Of a stretch of 64,000 nt of DNA, positions 1 through 13,066 are shown piece after piece. A program made the position numbers and the translations under genes. The notes beneath the pieces were generated by a model that saw only the letters and a list, made by a program, of their open reading frames with translations, was not told the origin of the DNA and did not search any database. The stretch's first letter is position 1, and each line of letters begins with the position of its first letter. Source of the stretch: Larimichthys crocea (Eukaryota > Chordata > Actinopteri > Sciaenidae); assembly GCF_000972845.2 (NCBI RefSeq), contig NC_040027.1:13569760-13633759 (forward strand), written 5' to 3'.

Positions 1-120
1 TCATAAACTTTACACTATCTGTCACATCTGTCTGCTCTGACAGAGTCTTTATTTCTATAGTCTCGACATTTGTGTCTCCTTTTTTGCCCGCTGGTTACTA
101 AACTAGACCTACACCTACAC

Positions 121-253
121 GACCACCGGCCACTTTATTAGGTACACTTGTAAAATAGTTTTACAGTTACTGGACTACATTATATTGAGAGGTGTTTCTA
201 ATATTTACATACATGAGAGAAACTTTGTTCAATATAATGTAGTCCAGTTTAAC
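121..253. repeat. Hairpin-forming DNA-transposon fragment
   Basis: The stretch contains GGCCACTTTATTAGGTACAC, which I recognise as a phrase from a widespread fish interspersed repeat. It is followed by an inverted repeat: CTGGACTACATTATATTG near 170-187 returns as its reverse complement at 230-247. No coding capacity is seen. The family name is not assigned. Confidence 0.55.
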
Positions 254-287
254 ACTACTGCAAACTACAACCTCGGTAGTAAACAAA

Positions 288-487
288 TACACTGTTGCCC
301 ATAAAGTTAGAATAAAATCATTTTACCTCTTTTCATGAAATGATTGTGACATTGTAATTTATTCTTGATAGATAGACGCATATCACAGTGAAAATTAAAC
401 CACAGTTAACCTGATGTGTATAAATAGGAATAAAAAGAAGAATGTGTCTGAAAACAAAATTATTCCAACTTTATGGGCAACAGTGTA
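288..487. mobile_element. Small TA-flanked TIR element (MITE)
   Basis: About 196 bases are bounded by inverted repeats of roughly 25 bases (CACTGTTGCCCATAAAGTT on the left, the reverse complement with one mismatch on the right). A TA dinucleotide lies outside each end at 288-289 and 486-487. TA target duplications are typical of the Tc1/mariner superfamily. There is no transposase ORF, so this is a non-autonomous copy. Confidence 0.75.
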
Positions 488-515
488 GTTCAACTACCGG
501 TCCAATGAGCCGGGT

Positions 516-645
516 TCTGCTGGTTTAAAGGAAGTTTTTCCTTGCCACTGTTGCCAAGTGCTTGCTCATGGTGGGAACTGTTGAGTCTCTGTAAATGATA
601 TCATAAAGAATGCAGTCTAGATCTGCTCTGTGTGGAAAATGTCAT
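516..645. repeat. Dispersed fish repeat fragment
   Basis: The phrases GGAAGTTTTTCCTTGCCACT and TGCTTGCTCATGGTGGGAAC are familiar from a common teleost interspersed repeat. The fragment is short, has no terminal structure that I can see, and is not coding. Between here and 1675 I see only AT-rich unique-looking sequence and a short random ORF. Confidence 0.45.
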
Positions 646-1675
646 AAGGTACAAAACAAAAGCAAAAAGTTTGAAACATTATAAGCTCCTTAACAGTTGA
701 ATTCATGGCAGAGCAGTTGTATTGTATCATATTGGATTGTACAAATAGTGGTGTATACCTCAAGAAAGATTTCACAGATTTATTAACTTACAGATTTATT
801 GTTGTGGGAACGTTTGAATCTAGAAACAGCTGCACAGATGTTGTTGTTGATATTGTGACTAAATCGGCCAAAATCTGAAGAGTCTTCCTGCGTGACACGA
901 GGGAGTGATTGCCATGGCGACTGAAGTGTTTTCCTCAGTCTGAAGAGGTTGCGCTGGCAAAGGGCCGTCGGACGCAGATGAGCTCAGTATAACATCTCAA
1001 ACAGTCGGTGTTTGTGTGCCGTGTCCTCCTTCAAAAGGTCCTCTTTGTTGCCGGGCAGATCTCCATCACAAAAGACAGTACAGCCCATGCACCTTATTCC
1101 TATTCTGTGCTCACTATTGATGTCACTGCCGTGTTTGTCGAACAGATTTATAAAGCTTTATTCTGTTAAATTTCATATTTAAAAAGAAACACAATGGATA
1201 AAAGAGTGTTTGCTTTTTGATCATATTTCTTTTGCTGGACAAACGTTTTGATCTCACGGTTACCAGCAGGTGGTGGCAGCCTGGTCTGCACCCACAGACC
1301 AGCACACATCAATCAAACGCAGTTTTAATTGTCGAGGAAATGATGGCTAATCATTACCAAGGACATGCAATCTATTTCAATTCATAGCATGAGTGTTTGT
1401 CAAACCCGATCATAAACACAGCTCCTCTGTAATAAAGCAGAGAAGCAGACAGGTGACACGTTTAAAGGTTTGTGCCTTGTGACTCTAACAGACTCTAGAC
1501 ACACTTGTACCAAGGTCTGCTGAAGGGCAGCACGCACACTAATTATGTCTGATTATGCTGTTGGAGTAAATTGCAGACACTCCACCACTTTTCCTTCATT
1601 TTTCTTCCAGCCATGCTAAAAATACTGTAAACGCCCACGCTACTGGAAGAACACTCTGTCTACAATGTGGAGTAC

Positions 1676-2434
1676 CAATCAGAAGTTTGGTCACACCTTC
1701 TCATGTAATGTTTTTTCTTTATTTAGGCATCAAAACTATGAAAGAACACTTCACAGAATACCAGAATATGTTTATATTTTAGATTCTTCAAGGTAACCAC
1801 CTTTTCTTAGATGACGGTTTTGCACCTGGAAAGTTTTTCAATCAACAGACGCTCTTTCTTAATTTCTTCTTAATGTGTCTGAGATCATCAGTTGTGTTGT
1901 TTAGAGGTAGTGTTGGCATACAGTAAAAAAGCTCTATTCAACTACTGTAGTAATCCATGTTAAGGCAATAACTACACAACTAAGTAAAGAGAAATGATGG
2001 TCCATCGTTATTAAGAATTGAAAGTCAGTCAGTTCGGAAATGATCAAGAACTTCATCATCACAAAAAACGTCAAATGTTATCAAGAAACTGGCTCCAGGA
2101 AAGGAAGACCAAGAGTTACCAGCCTCAGAAATCCACAGTTAACATCACCTCAGATTAGAGGACACAAAAATGTGAATCAGACATTCATGATCAAATTATG
2201 ACAATGCATGACAATCACCCCAAACAAACCTCCAGGCTATGTAAGGACTATTTCACTAAGAAGGGAGAGTGATGGAGTGCTGCATCTGATGACCGGGCCT
2301 CCACAATCACCCAACCCAAACCCAACTGAGATGGTTTGGGATGAGTTGGACCGTGTTCCTTCATAGTTTTGATGTTTTCAGTGTTAATTTACAAGAAAAA
2401 ACATTGAGAAGGTGTCCAAACTTTTGGACTGGTC
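1676..2434. mobile_element. Degenerate Tc1/mariner-like transposon
   Basis: The left end (1676-1705, AGAAGTTTGGTCACACCTTC) and right end (2406-2434, GGTGTCCAAACTTTTGGACT) are imperfect inverted repeats. The interior keeps recognisable Tc1 transposase DNA, such as CTGGCTCCAGGAAAGGAAG near 2090 and the region around 2300 reading like SPDLNPTEMVWDELDR (DDE catalytic-domain end). Stops and deletions interrupt every frame and the element is about half the usual 1.6 kb, so it is a dead internal-deletion copy. Confidence 0.8.
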
Positions 2435-2649
2435 CTACATGTCAAATTATCTTCCTAGTGTTACAGTGATACATTTACTACCTCCATTTAAAGGAAATCG
2501 AGATATTTTACTCGTTAGAGGCAGAATTGAGAATCAAATCCTGATTCACGCTGAGAAGATCAGAAGTATTTGGGTTCTCAGATCATTGTGATGAAGCTAA
2601 TCATGGTTTCCTTTTATTATTTCCATTTATGATTCAGGCGTCGTGAGTC

Positions 2650-4477
<1,828 letters not shown>

Positions 4478-6795
4478 AGAGGACTGTTGTGACTCGTGTA
4501 TATCACATTTAAATCAGGGATATGTTGTTTGCACTTCATGCAGCCATGCAGATGCAAAAAGGAATAAGGACATGGTTTCTTGATGCTTTACTTTAGAAAT
4601 ATATCTCTACCTCTCTACCCTTAATCAGCTGTAAACCCCCTTTAGCCTTACTCTTGTTGTTAATTGCTATTTATTTTACTATGGCCTAATTCTTTTTACA
4701 CACTCTGTCATATCTTTTGTTTCCTTATTCATTTACACACACAGTATAAGTGAACATGAACATTTTTTTTATAGATTGCATGATTTTCATTTGACTCAGA
4801 CATTTTGGTGTTCACTAGCGCCACCTCGTGGTCGAAGCAATCACCATCATCATGTCTTTTAAGTGTTTTACGTGCCTTTTTTTGTTGTTGTTTCACGTTA
4901 GGAGCTTGAGTGTGAGTCTTAACACAACTGCCAAAAACATTGGAGTTTATTAAAGTTGTTTAAATGTTGATTTTTGCTATTTGACATTATTACAGATTAT
5001 ATAATGGTCACTGTTGTTGTTGTTGTTGTTGTTTATGCATGTTTTCTTCTTTGCATTATTTATTCTGTGTGTCTGAAGGAACTGTAGGCACAGAAATATT
5101 TGTCAGTGGTACCTGAATGTTTATAACACTAACACTTTCTTCTCATGTACTGTAGTTGGAGTAGAACTTAGTAAAGGTCCAATAAGATATTCACTGTATT
5201 AAATGATAAAATGAATATGCGTCATCAGTTCTTAAGAAAAACACGCTAAGTTGATATAGTTGCTTTTTGACAACAACACTACAGCCATCATTTTAGAAGT
5301 GAGGAGGACAAATTGTTCAGAGGTCTATTGAGTGATTTATCAACCTCTCGCATTCAATTGCACCTCTCCTTAGCAGCTAAAAACCACATAACCACAAACA
5401 GCACAGCACCAGGGATCTGACTTTAGTTCTTTAAGATGATGTACTATCAAAATCTAAAGTTAAAATCTAAAGCTGCCAAACTCTGGTTGAGTTGACATAG
5501 AATGACCCCAGAGCATCTAAATTAAATACCAAATAACAACACTGAACACCAAAAGTTCTGTAAAACACCATCCCTGTTAAAAATAATCAGCACCAAAATT
5601 GAATGGAAGTGACAAGGTGACAGGGTAATAAGCCACATCATTTAATTTAATGGCAAAAAGTGACAAGTGACACGACAATAAACATATCAACGTTAAGGTG
5701 TAGCTATTTTATCATTTATTTGATCAGATATGAAAGGAGGCTCACACATCTTTCCAATTCATACTCATTGCTTTTGAGTTGCTACATCTGTATGCCTGCT
5801 GTCTAATACAGTAGTCAAATAATATCTGCAAATAAATAAATAATAAACAAAAAGTCTCTTTGAAATTACATATAAACTACATCTTTAAACACCCGTGTCA
5901 GTATTTCCCTTTTGAACTAACAGAATCAAAGGCTACAGGCTCTCCTGATTAACTAAATTACAAAATAATATCATCAGTTCTTTTTTTGGCCCAAGCATAA
6001 ACAATAATATAATCAAAATAAAATAACAGGTGTATTAAGTAAAAAGTAACTAAGTCTCTTTGTTAATGATCCTTAATGTTTGTGTGGAGGCCAGACCTAT
6101 ATAAATGACAGATATCTGTCTGTGATAGGCCAATATATCATATATAATATATCATGTAGGAATAAGGAAGCCTCCCACAACATGTACATATATGTAACTG
6201 TACCTCTCACCTAAGTGAAGCACCCAAACGTGATTCTGCGCCTCTCTTGACTGAAAGTCATACTTGGACTTGAACAAAGAGAAGGTCGGTATTTGTATAA
6301 ATCATCAATCATATCATATCAATCAGCAAATTCATGTACATTAAATTTTAACTACCACAAAATAAATTAAATCTTTACAAAAATAACAGTCAAAGGAACA
6401 CAAATACATTTATGTTCCTTTTTTCTACCCAGAAGTCTTAGAGTAGCCAAAAAAGTAATGTTACTCAAGTAAGAGTATTGTTACTTTAGAAGTTCTTCTT
6501 ACATATTGTACCTTTAAGCTGCTATAATACATGATACAAATGTATCACTACATTTTATTTCCCATTTCTCCATAAGGAGGTTTAAATAGTTTCACATGGC
6601 TGATACATTTCCCCTGCAGACTTATTGGAGCACAGTACAATATCACAGCAGGCGTCAACAAAGATAATGTGTTCAAGTAGACCACTCACTCTGTTCTTAG
6701 AAATGTGGCTCATGTCTAAGAGTGTTGAAGCTTATTGTCCTCAAAATTTCTTGGCTCCTGGTTAATAAAGACGTTTATCATCGGTGGACCTAAGG
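4478..6795. other. Non-coding 3' flank of the TMEM45 gene
   Basis: AT-rich sequence contains a short GTT run near 5012-5032 and no exon-like open frames. The 3' UTR of the TMEM45 gene must lie in the first part. A near-consensus poly(A) signal (ATTAAA) occurs around 4949. Nothing else is supportable. Confidence 0.5.
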
Positions 6796-7117
6796 CGGGC
6801 TGAATGACACCTGGTTGCTCAAATAAGTTACCTGTAACAGCGCCTACCTGTCAATCAAAGTGGCCACACTGTTAATTCTTTATAACTTTAAGCCTTAATA
6901 TAATTTGAACAGGTGAGTTCTATATAACTTCTCCCTCAGTACAGTTGTCATGAACGAGGAAATTAGCTATAGAGACCAAAACAGTTTTTTGTACCAGGCT
7001 GTAAACATGTTTATTTCTGCTGTGAAGTTGGACATTTGAACATGGAGACTTATGGAGACTGACTCATTCTGTAGCCAGCCTCAAGTGGACGTTTGAGGAA
7101 CTGCAGTTTTTGGCACT
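6796..7117 (+). repeat. Dispersed repeat family B, copy 1
   Basis: About 320 bases match the reverse complement of 29320-29625 and of 53131-53375. Shared phrases include AGTTCTATATAACTTC, CCAAAACAGTTTTTTGTACC and AACATGTTTATTTCTGCTGT. Copies differ by substitutions and small indels. There is no ORF. It is an old interspersed element of unassigned class. Confidence 0.75.
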
Positions 7118-7393
7118 TCTGCATTAGCTTCACTTCACAGTCACTTGCTTGGTTAAAATATGTGATGTATTTTTACTAACAGAGTATTTTATTGATTAAC
7201 TTATTCAAAAAACTGATATAAAATGTCAGAAATAATCAATCAGACGTGTTTTAGCTGATCAAATCCTCACAGCAGTGTAAGGAATAAAAGAAAATACTTG
7301 ATTTTTCTGTTGTTTGATTATTTAATTCAACTCTATTAATTATATTATTTTATATGTCTTAATATGTACTATTCACACAGGTAACGGTAATAC

Positions 7394-8725
7394 CTGTAAG
7401 AGACTGGAAGTTGCCTTTCCAAATATCCTTTTCTTCTCTGGGTCTTGGTGGACATGATGATCTTGTCCACCACTCTCCAGTTGTCCAAAGTGTTCACAAG
7501 CCCCACGGCCTCGGCCACATCAGAGGCTGTAAGAAAGAGAGAGGAGGAGAGAGCAGCAAAATGCTGAATGTGGTTTGACATCTGACGTCTTGTTGAAGAA
7601 GCATCATCTTCTTGGTATCATATGTTGATATGGATATTGTTACTATTAATGGGCTTTCACAATGTGCAAGTTGCCCATCATGCCTTGTGACTATACATCA
7701 CAGATACGGCTTTTAAACTGGTGTGTCGCCTCAGAGCGGAGTTCCTTGTTCGAACCTCTGGAGTTTAGATGTTCTCCCCGTGTCGCGTGGGTTCTCACTC
7801 GGTACCCCAGCTTCCTCCCACAGTCCAAAGACAGATTGGTCTCTATATGCCCTGTGATGAACTGGCGACTTGTCCAGGATTACCCTCACCTCCTGCCATA
7901 CTTGAAGTCAGCTGGGATAAGCTCCAGTTAGTTCTTGGACGTGTTCTTCAGCCCTGCATTGACTAAAGGCTGAAGTTCTCAGCCTTGTCCTTACAACAGG
8001 GATTTCTTCTGATTCTCTGAATCTTTAAATAATATTATGAAACTGTAGAAGGAAATCCACACATTGTTCTAAATTGTTGCACTATTTTTCGGCACAGAGT
8101 GTTAACTCCCCATGTTTTTTCACAAAGACTCTCTGGATGTTCTTGTTTACACTCAGTCATGTCACTAACCTGTTGACAGTCGATCTTATTCATTTTCTTT
8201 CAGCATTTCACAACTTTTCCAGACTTTTGTTGCTGCCCTCAAGTCAGAAATGTGCACATCATTTCCCAAGACAATAAAACTTCTCGTTTCAACATTTAAT
8301 AAACTGTTTGTGCTTTTTTTTTAGTTCAATGTTTTGCACATCTCCCTGCATGTCCCACACCTCATACTGAGTCCTGTTACATGTGGTCAGGTGCTGCTTC
8401 CTGCTCCCCCACTTCACACAGGTGAACGATGAACACGCGTGCTGACCTTCTCACTTTGCAGGAACTGCTGTGGAAAGAGCTCAGCATCAATGAAATCTCC
8501 ATCCTCCTCCTCCTCCTCATCGGTGTAACCCATCAGTGTCCTTCAGCCTGCATGCCGAGGCTGCAAACCTCCGTGATCTGACAGAGAGACCCGGCTCTCC
8601 CGCAGCAGCAGCAGAGCAGCAGCAGGGGGGCTGAGGCGTGTGCAGGAGGCTGCAGGGGCCGGTGCTGCTCCCGCAGTGGTCGCTTCAGGAGCGGGAACCA
8701 GGAGTGTCCTCCGCAGGGTTGTCAT
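7394..8725 (-). pseudogene. gtpbp6: Truncated, frameshifted copy of GTPBP6 exons 1-2
   Basis: On the minus strand the start MTTLRR (ATG at 8725) is recognisable, but a 2-base deletion relative to the intact copy at 16110 shifts the frame after six codons. Further small deletions occur in the CTG-rich stretch and in the acidic GAG run. The exon 2 counterpart (7394-7526) has intact splice sites and retains the VGLVNTLDNWRVVDKIIMST coding stretch. It then loses one base in the ACACCAGAG region, breaking the frame. Exons 3-10, including the GTPase domain, are absent because the duplication ends in intron 2. It cannot make a functional GTPase as written. If the arm is an unpolished assembly copy, the indels would be sequencing errors rather than real mutations. 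Confidence 0.85.
7660..7975. repeat. Retroelement-derived fish repeat (mirrored at 16910-17215)
   Basis: Phrases such as CTTCCTCCCACAGTCCAAAG and CCTGTGATGAACTGGCGACT followed by GTCAGCTGGGATAAGCTCCA are hallmarks of a very common teleost LINE/SINE-type repeat. It sits in intron 1 of GTPBP6. Its presence in both arms shows that it was there before the duplication. Short ORFs across it are not genes. Confidence 0.75.
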
Positions 8726-9452
8726 GCTGACTCTGGAGCTTCGCAGCTGGTCTCATCTCAGACCGGTACAGCCACTATCACGGTCACACATGAACTCTGA
8801 CGGACTTCTTGTTATGGTAAACTTATGCAGTGTGTTTGTGTGTGTGGTGGTGGGGCAGCATTGTTTCCGCTATATTGCTATTTATGCCCAGTTTCTTGTC
8901 TTTCAGGCAGCTTTCGGGCTTACACCACGTTACTCTCACTAACACGACGTTTAAAGTTACATATGTTTTAATGGTATGAGTTAATGTTTGTGTTTTTAGT
9001 ACAAATCACCGCAGCGGGACTTTTCTAACGATTTCTGGAGGAAGAAGAAGCCAGCCGCGCGAGACAAAACACAGGGAGCCGAAGTACTAACACTCGTCGT
9101 TCTGTTTTCTGCTACGTCACTTCCTGTGCCGTTTTTTAAATTATTATTAATAATAAATACAAAAATAAATCATCTAATAACGTATATTTACGATGATAGA
9201 AAAAAGTAAAATAAAATAATAAGAAGTCGCCTGCGAGACAAAACACAGGGAGCGGAAGTAACCATAAACACTCATGTTGTTCTGTTTTCTCTACGTCATT
9301 TCCTGTGCCGTTTTTATTATTTTTTTATTTTAATATAATAATTAAAACAAATAATACTAATAACGATTATATTACGGTGTAGAAAAAAGTAAAAATAACT
9401 AAATAAATAAAATAATAGTATTTGGTTTCACCCTCGCCTCACATGTTCAGAC

Positions 9453-9466
9453 CGCCCCCTGGTGGA
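9453..9466 (-). promoter_or_regulatory. CTCF-like motif (left arm)
   Basis: The minus strand reads TCCACCAGGGGGCG, which matches the vertebrate CTCF core CCACNAGGGGGC. The same motif occurs on the plus strand at 15320-15333 in the other arm. It lies between the SFT2D and GTPBP6 copies. A motif match alone does not prove binding. Confidence 0.45.
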
Positions 9467-10520
9467 CGGCAGGGTCACTGCAGAGCAGAGGTCATCTGTA
9501 GCTGTAATTTTTCTCTTTCATATGTTAAATACACAATCAACCAAGCATGCACTGATTCATCCACCATTCTATTAATGTTGTGAATGTTCCTTTGTTCATG
9601 CACTGAATAAGCTGGATAAAATGAGTAAATAATAATGCAAAAATACACTCACCACTTTTTATTGATGTTGTTACACAGAGAAAACGATAGTTGCAATCAT
9701 GAAAAGAAAGGCAAACTACACACATTGTAAAACTTCACACCTTCATTAATTTAATTTAATTTTCTTTGTTTAAAGTGGAGGTCACACACAAACATAAATC
9801 TGGCTAAAATCTGACAAATAACTAAAAACTCAGTCATAAGCTCGCTCTAACTCTGCCTGCTATATCAGATGAAGTGATCCAAACTCTTGAATGTGCTTCT
9901 AAATATAACCTCTATAAACCAACCTTTGTGCACAGCGTTAGACACTATTCAACTCCAAGTGTGTACAACTAAGACTTATCTCTCTTAAAAACTTTCTCTG
10001 GGAGCTATATGTAAAACAAACAGATATAATCAGGATAATACATAAATAAATTTCTTGCAAACATGTTGGATCTTCTGGATCATCCTCTGGATTAAAAAAA
10101 AGTTTCAGGCACTGAATTTAACATTAATGCAGCAGGACAGTTGCATTTTACATTATTAAGTTCACGACACTATTTCAGCCCACCTCATCACTTTTAAGCC
10201 ATCTGAAGTTTTCATGTTGACGCTGACAAACACCCAAAATAAGACACGGTCATGTGTCCGTTTACAAAATCATCGACACTTTAATTTAGAAATATTTACA
10301 TATATCACAAACCATGCCCCAACCATCGCCATGAGTTCATTGAACTCAACCAGCTAAATAATGAAGCAAACAGAAGACAAAGGAGATAAAACATGTGTTG
10401 TGCAGCAGGAAGAGTCACAGACTCTCTAAAGCACGAGGAAGCAGCTTCAGTGACTTTCTAAAAATAAAAATAAAAAGACTTCATCCAGCTGGAAACTTCC
10501 ACACAAAGACAGACAGGCCC

Positions 10521-11977
10521 TCACCTGATGCAGACCGCCACCAACTTAGTATGCATCCCTGGAAAGTAATTGACATGGATCAGATCGGGTACGAATGAAA
10601 GTTTCTGAAAATTCTGCAGCTGATTTGAATAAATGAAGGACAAACCTCACAAAGGGATGTATGACAGACTGTACCTATAAAAAAAAAAAAAAATTTATGT
10701 CATAAATTATCAAATTTTAGACTAAATTAAAAAGTAGAGAAACTGTGACTCACCAGGTGAAGACAAGATTTGCAGGATGCAAAATAACAAAGCAAGTCCA
10801 AAGTTCTTCCACTGTAAGACAGAAAAATACGGAGTGATCAGCTGTTATCGTGTTTTTAGTTGGTGATCATAACTTGTATTTTTCTGTCTTGGATCACTCA
10901 CCCAGAAGGCTGCGCAGAGAGTCAACACAAGGCACGTCTAGAGTGACGGATGAGACAGTACACAAAGTTCTCAGTTTTCTGTCCAGGTTAATGACATTTT
11001 ATCTCAGTCTAAAAAGATACACGAGGCTGTATATGATGTAAAGATGGCAATTGGTTTGTGAATCACTATCATGATTGTTGTGGCCAGCGCTCGTGTTGTC
11101 ACAATCCCTTTTCAGCTGCTTCGTGGGCCCAACAGAACATGGTGCTGTTCGACGAGATCAGAACAAATAGAAACATTTTTAAAAGTTTATATTTAAGAGC
11201 ACGTGTCACATTGAGCATTGAGGAAGCTTTCAGGCTGAGGGGACACGGCTGGTGTCGTGCTAGAACCGGCGCTGGGCAAAGTGGACAAGCATCAGCTCTA
11301 TGGACAAAGAGGACGCTGATGGAGGAAGCTAAGAAGAAAAAAGGAAAGTGGACAGAGGAAGAAGTAAATCTGGGATGATTTCGTCGTTGAGCTTGGTGAA
11401 ACAACAGACTGGGCTTTCTTGCTGTGGGACTAGTAGTAATATTGGCTGGCTGCTATGTCTTTAAAATCACAAATACCATCTTTTCACAGTGTTCTTAAAT
11501 ATGCACAGTATATGCTGCAAATATGGATACACTCAGATTCCACCTTATTAGTTGTCATAGTTGTAGACTGACCTGCACAGAGTGCAAATGTTTCCGAAAG
11601 TGTAAAACACAATGAAAAGAGTGAGTCCAATCTTGGGGATGAACAGCATGCACACTCCCTGAAACACACACAGACATGAAAACACGTTTGGTTTTTGGCA
11701 CTTAAAGGCAGGGCTGCCACATGAATGAACATCTACATCTACAACATTCCTGAGGGCAAGAAGAACCAGTAAGGCCACATTAACTCTGCCCGTGCGCTCT
11801 TCCTTACTGCGTGGAGCTGAAAACAACAGCAACATATTATCATTATTATTATTATTATTATATTATATTTTATAGAAAAATATGATTACCAGAATTGTGC
11901 ACCTCCCCCCACCACGAAACAGGCGATGAATCCCTTCACACGTGTGCCCCAGCCTATGTGGAGGCTTCATTTACAGT
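10521..11977 (-). pseudogene. sft2d2: Disrupted copy of an SFT2D vesicle transport gene
   Basis: The minus strand mirrors the gene at 13067-14225. It also carries a further upstream exon (11890-11977) reading WGTRVKGFIACFVVGG, equivalent to the start of the SFT2 transmembrane domain. That exon appears to lack one base before the tryptophan. The next exon (11573-11658) is intact. Later exons each carry single-base losses relative to the right-arm copy: in the FLLGPLKQLKR exon, at the end of the WKNFGLALL exon, in the YSLSYIP exon, and in the last exon, where a premature TAA results. SFT2 proteins are four-pass Golgi/endosome membrane proteins. Either this is a decayed duplicate, or low-quality sequence beside the gap has damaged a real gene. 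Confidence 0.75.
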
Positions 11978-12840
11978 CTGCATGAACAGAGTTTGTCTTA
12001 GTCTCTGAGATGACAGTTCAAACAGTGAAAGCTGCTTTTAGTTGTTTTTTTACTCTAGGACAGTTCTGTTGTCTCTTCGCGCCTCCTCGCCGCTTAAAAC
12101 ACTTTAATTTATCCTAGCAGCTGGAGATCCTTAAAATGTGACCGGGTTGATGAAGGTAAAAAAAGAATCTGGTCGTTTTCTGGAGCAAAAGGAAACTTGC
12201 CGGTTTCCTGGACAACACCGCGGCTGTATCTTACCTGGCCAGGTGAGATGAGACTTCAGGTGTGTCTGAGAGGGAAGCAGGAGAGACGTCTCACTCTGAT
12301 CTTTATTTCATCGAGCACATGAATCAGGCTTAGAGCACAACAAAGAGAAAAGTAAGGGTATGTATTATTTATATAAAATATACACANNNNNNNNNNGTCG
12401 CTTGATCTTCATGCTGGCTGCGGGACGGAGTCACAACAAGCTTTCTGTCTTTCTGTTTCCCGCCTCGCCAGCAGCCGTTAGTGACGACTTCAGACGTCTG
12501 CCTTTAAAATATTAAAATATCAAAATATCAAAATATCAAAATCTCTCTGTCGGACAGTCAAGCATGGGAACCTGTACACAACACGCTGATGGTACCAACT
12601 GATGAAAACTCCGGCCGGAAACAAAATATACGAGAAAGGTTCCGGCGAGGTCCCCAGCCGTTCATTTGGTTTTATTAGTTGTGTTTGATTATTAATATTT
12701 TATAGTTTATTATAATATAGTTTTTTATGTGTATGCTAATTTATGTAACAACTTAATATATGGGAATTTTTGAAATACGTAAGTATTGAAGCCTGTTGTC
12801 AGGAAAATAAACACTGAAAGAGGAAAGACAAATAATGCAC
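11869..12840. other. Spacer between the inverted arms
   Basis: This holds exon 2 of the left SFT2D copy at its left edge, then sequence with no mirror partner. Poly-A-rich runs (AAAATATCAAAATATC near 12505-12540) and a moderately CpG-containing stretch at 12600-12660 are seen. Exon 1 of SFT2D should lie here on the minus strand but I could not identify it confidently. An ATG at 12414 reading MKIKR runs straight into the gap and is only a weak candidate. Confidence 0.5.
12387..12396. other. Assembly gap of 10 N
   Basis: Ten consecutive N bases fall near the middle of the spacer between the two arms of the inverted duplication. The true length and content are unknown. The location makes the local order and orientation of the two sides doubtful. 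Confidence 0.99.
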
Positions 12841-13066
12841 TTTTTTCTATAATAATAATAATAATAATGATAATATGTTGCTGTTGTTTTGAGCTCCACG
12901 CAGTAAGGAAGAGCGCACAGGGAGAGTTAATGTGGCCTTACTGGTTCTTCTTGCCCTCAGGAATGTTGTAGATGTAGATGTTCATTCATGTGGCAGCCCT
13001 GCCTTAAAGTGCCAACTGCAGCTGAGAGTCAAAAATCCAACGTGTTTTCATGTCTGTGTGTTTCAG

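Larger units (their letters stand above)
7368..11868. repeat. Left arm of a ~4.5-kb inverted duplication
   Basis: This arm is the reverse complement of about 12841-17402. Paired coordinates sum to roughly 24.7-24.8 thousand along the whole arm, for example 9453-9466 with 15320-15333 and 7394-7526 with 17244-17381. Introns, promoter and dispersed repeats are all mirrored. Similarity stops in GTPBP6 intron 2 on the outside and in an ATT-rich run on the inside. The arms differ by substitutions, an 8-base indel near 10335/14412 and many 1-2 base indels. It may be a true segmental duplication or an assembly artefact. Confidence 0.92.

Noticed and set aside
8640..8942. 100-codon plus-strand ORF over the left GTPBP6 copy
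   Set aside because: Antisense of the broken exon 1 copy; no homology.
12397..12414. SFT2D first exon on the minus strand (MKIKR)
   Set aside because: Only five codons before the gap and a poor match to the conserved SFT2D start; cannot be supported.
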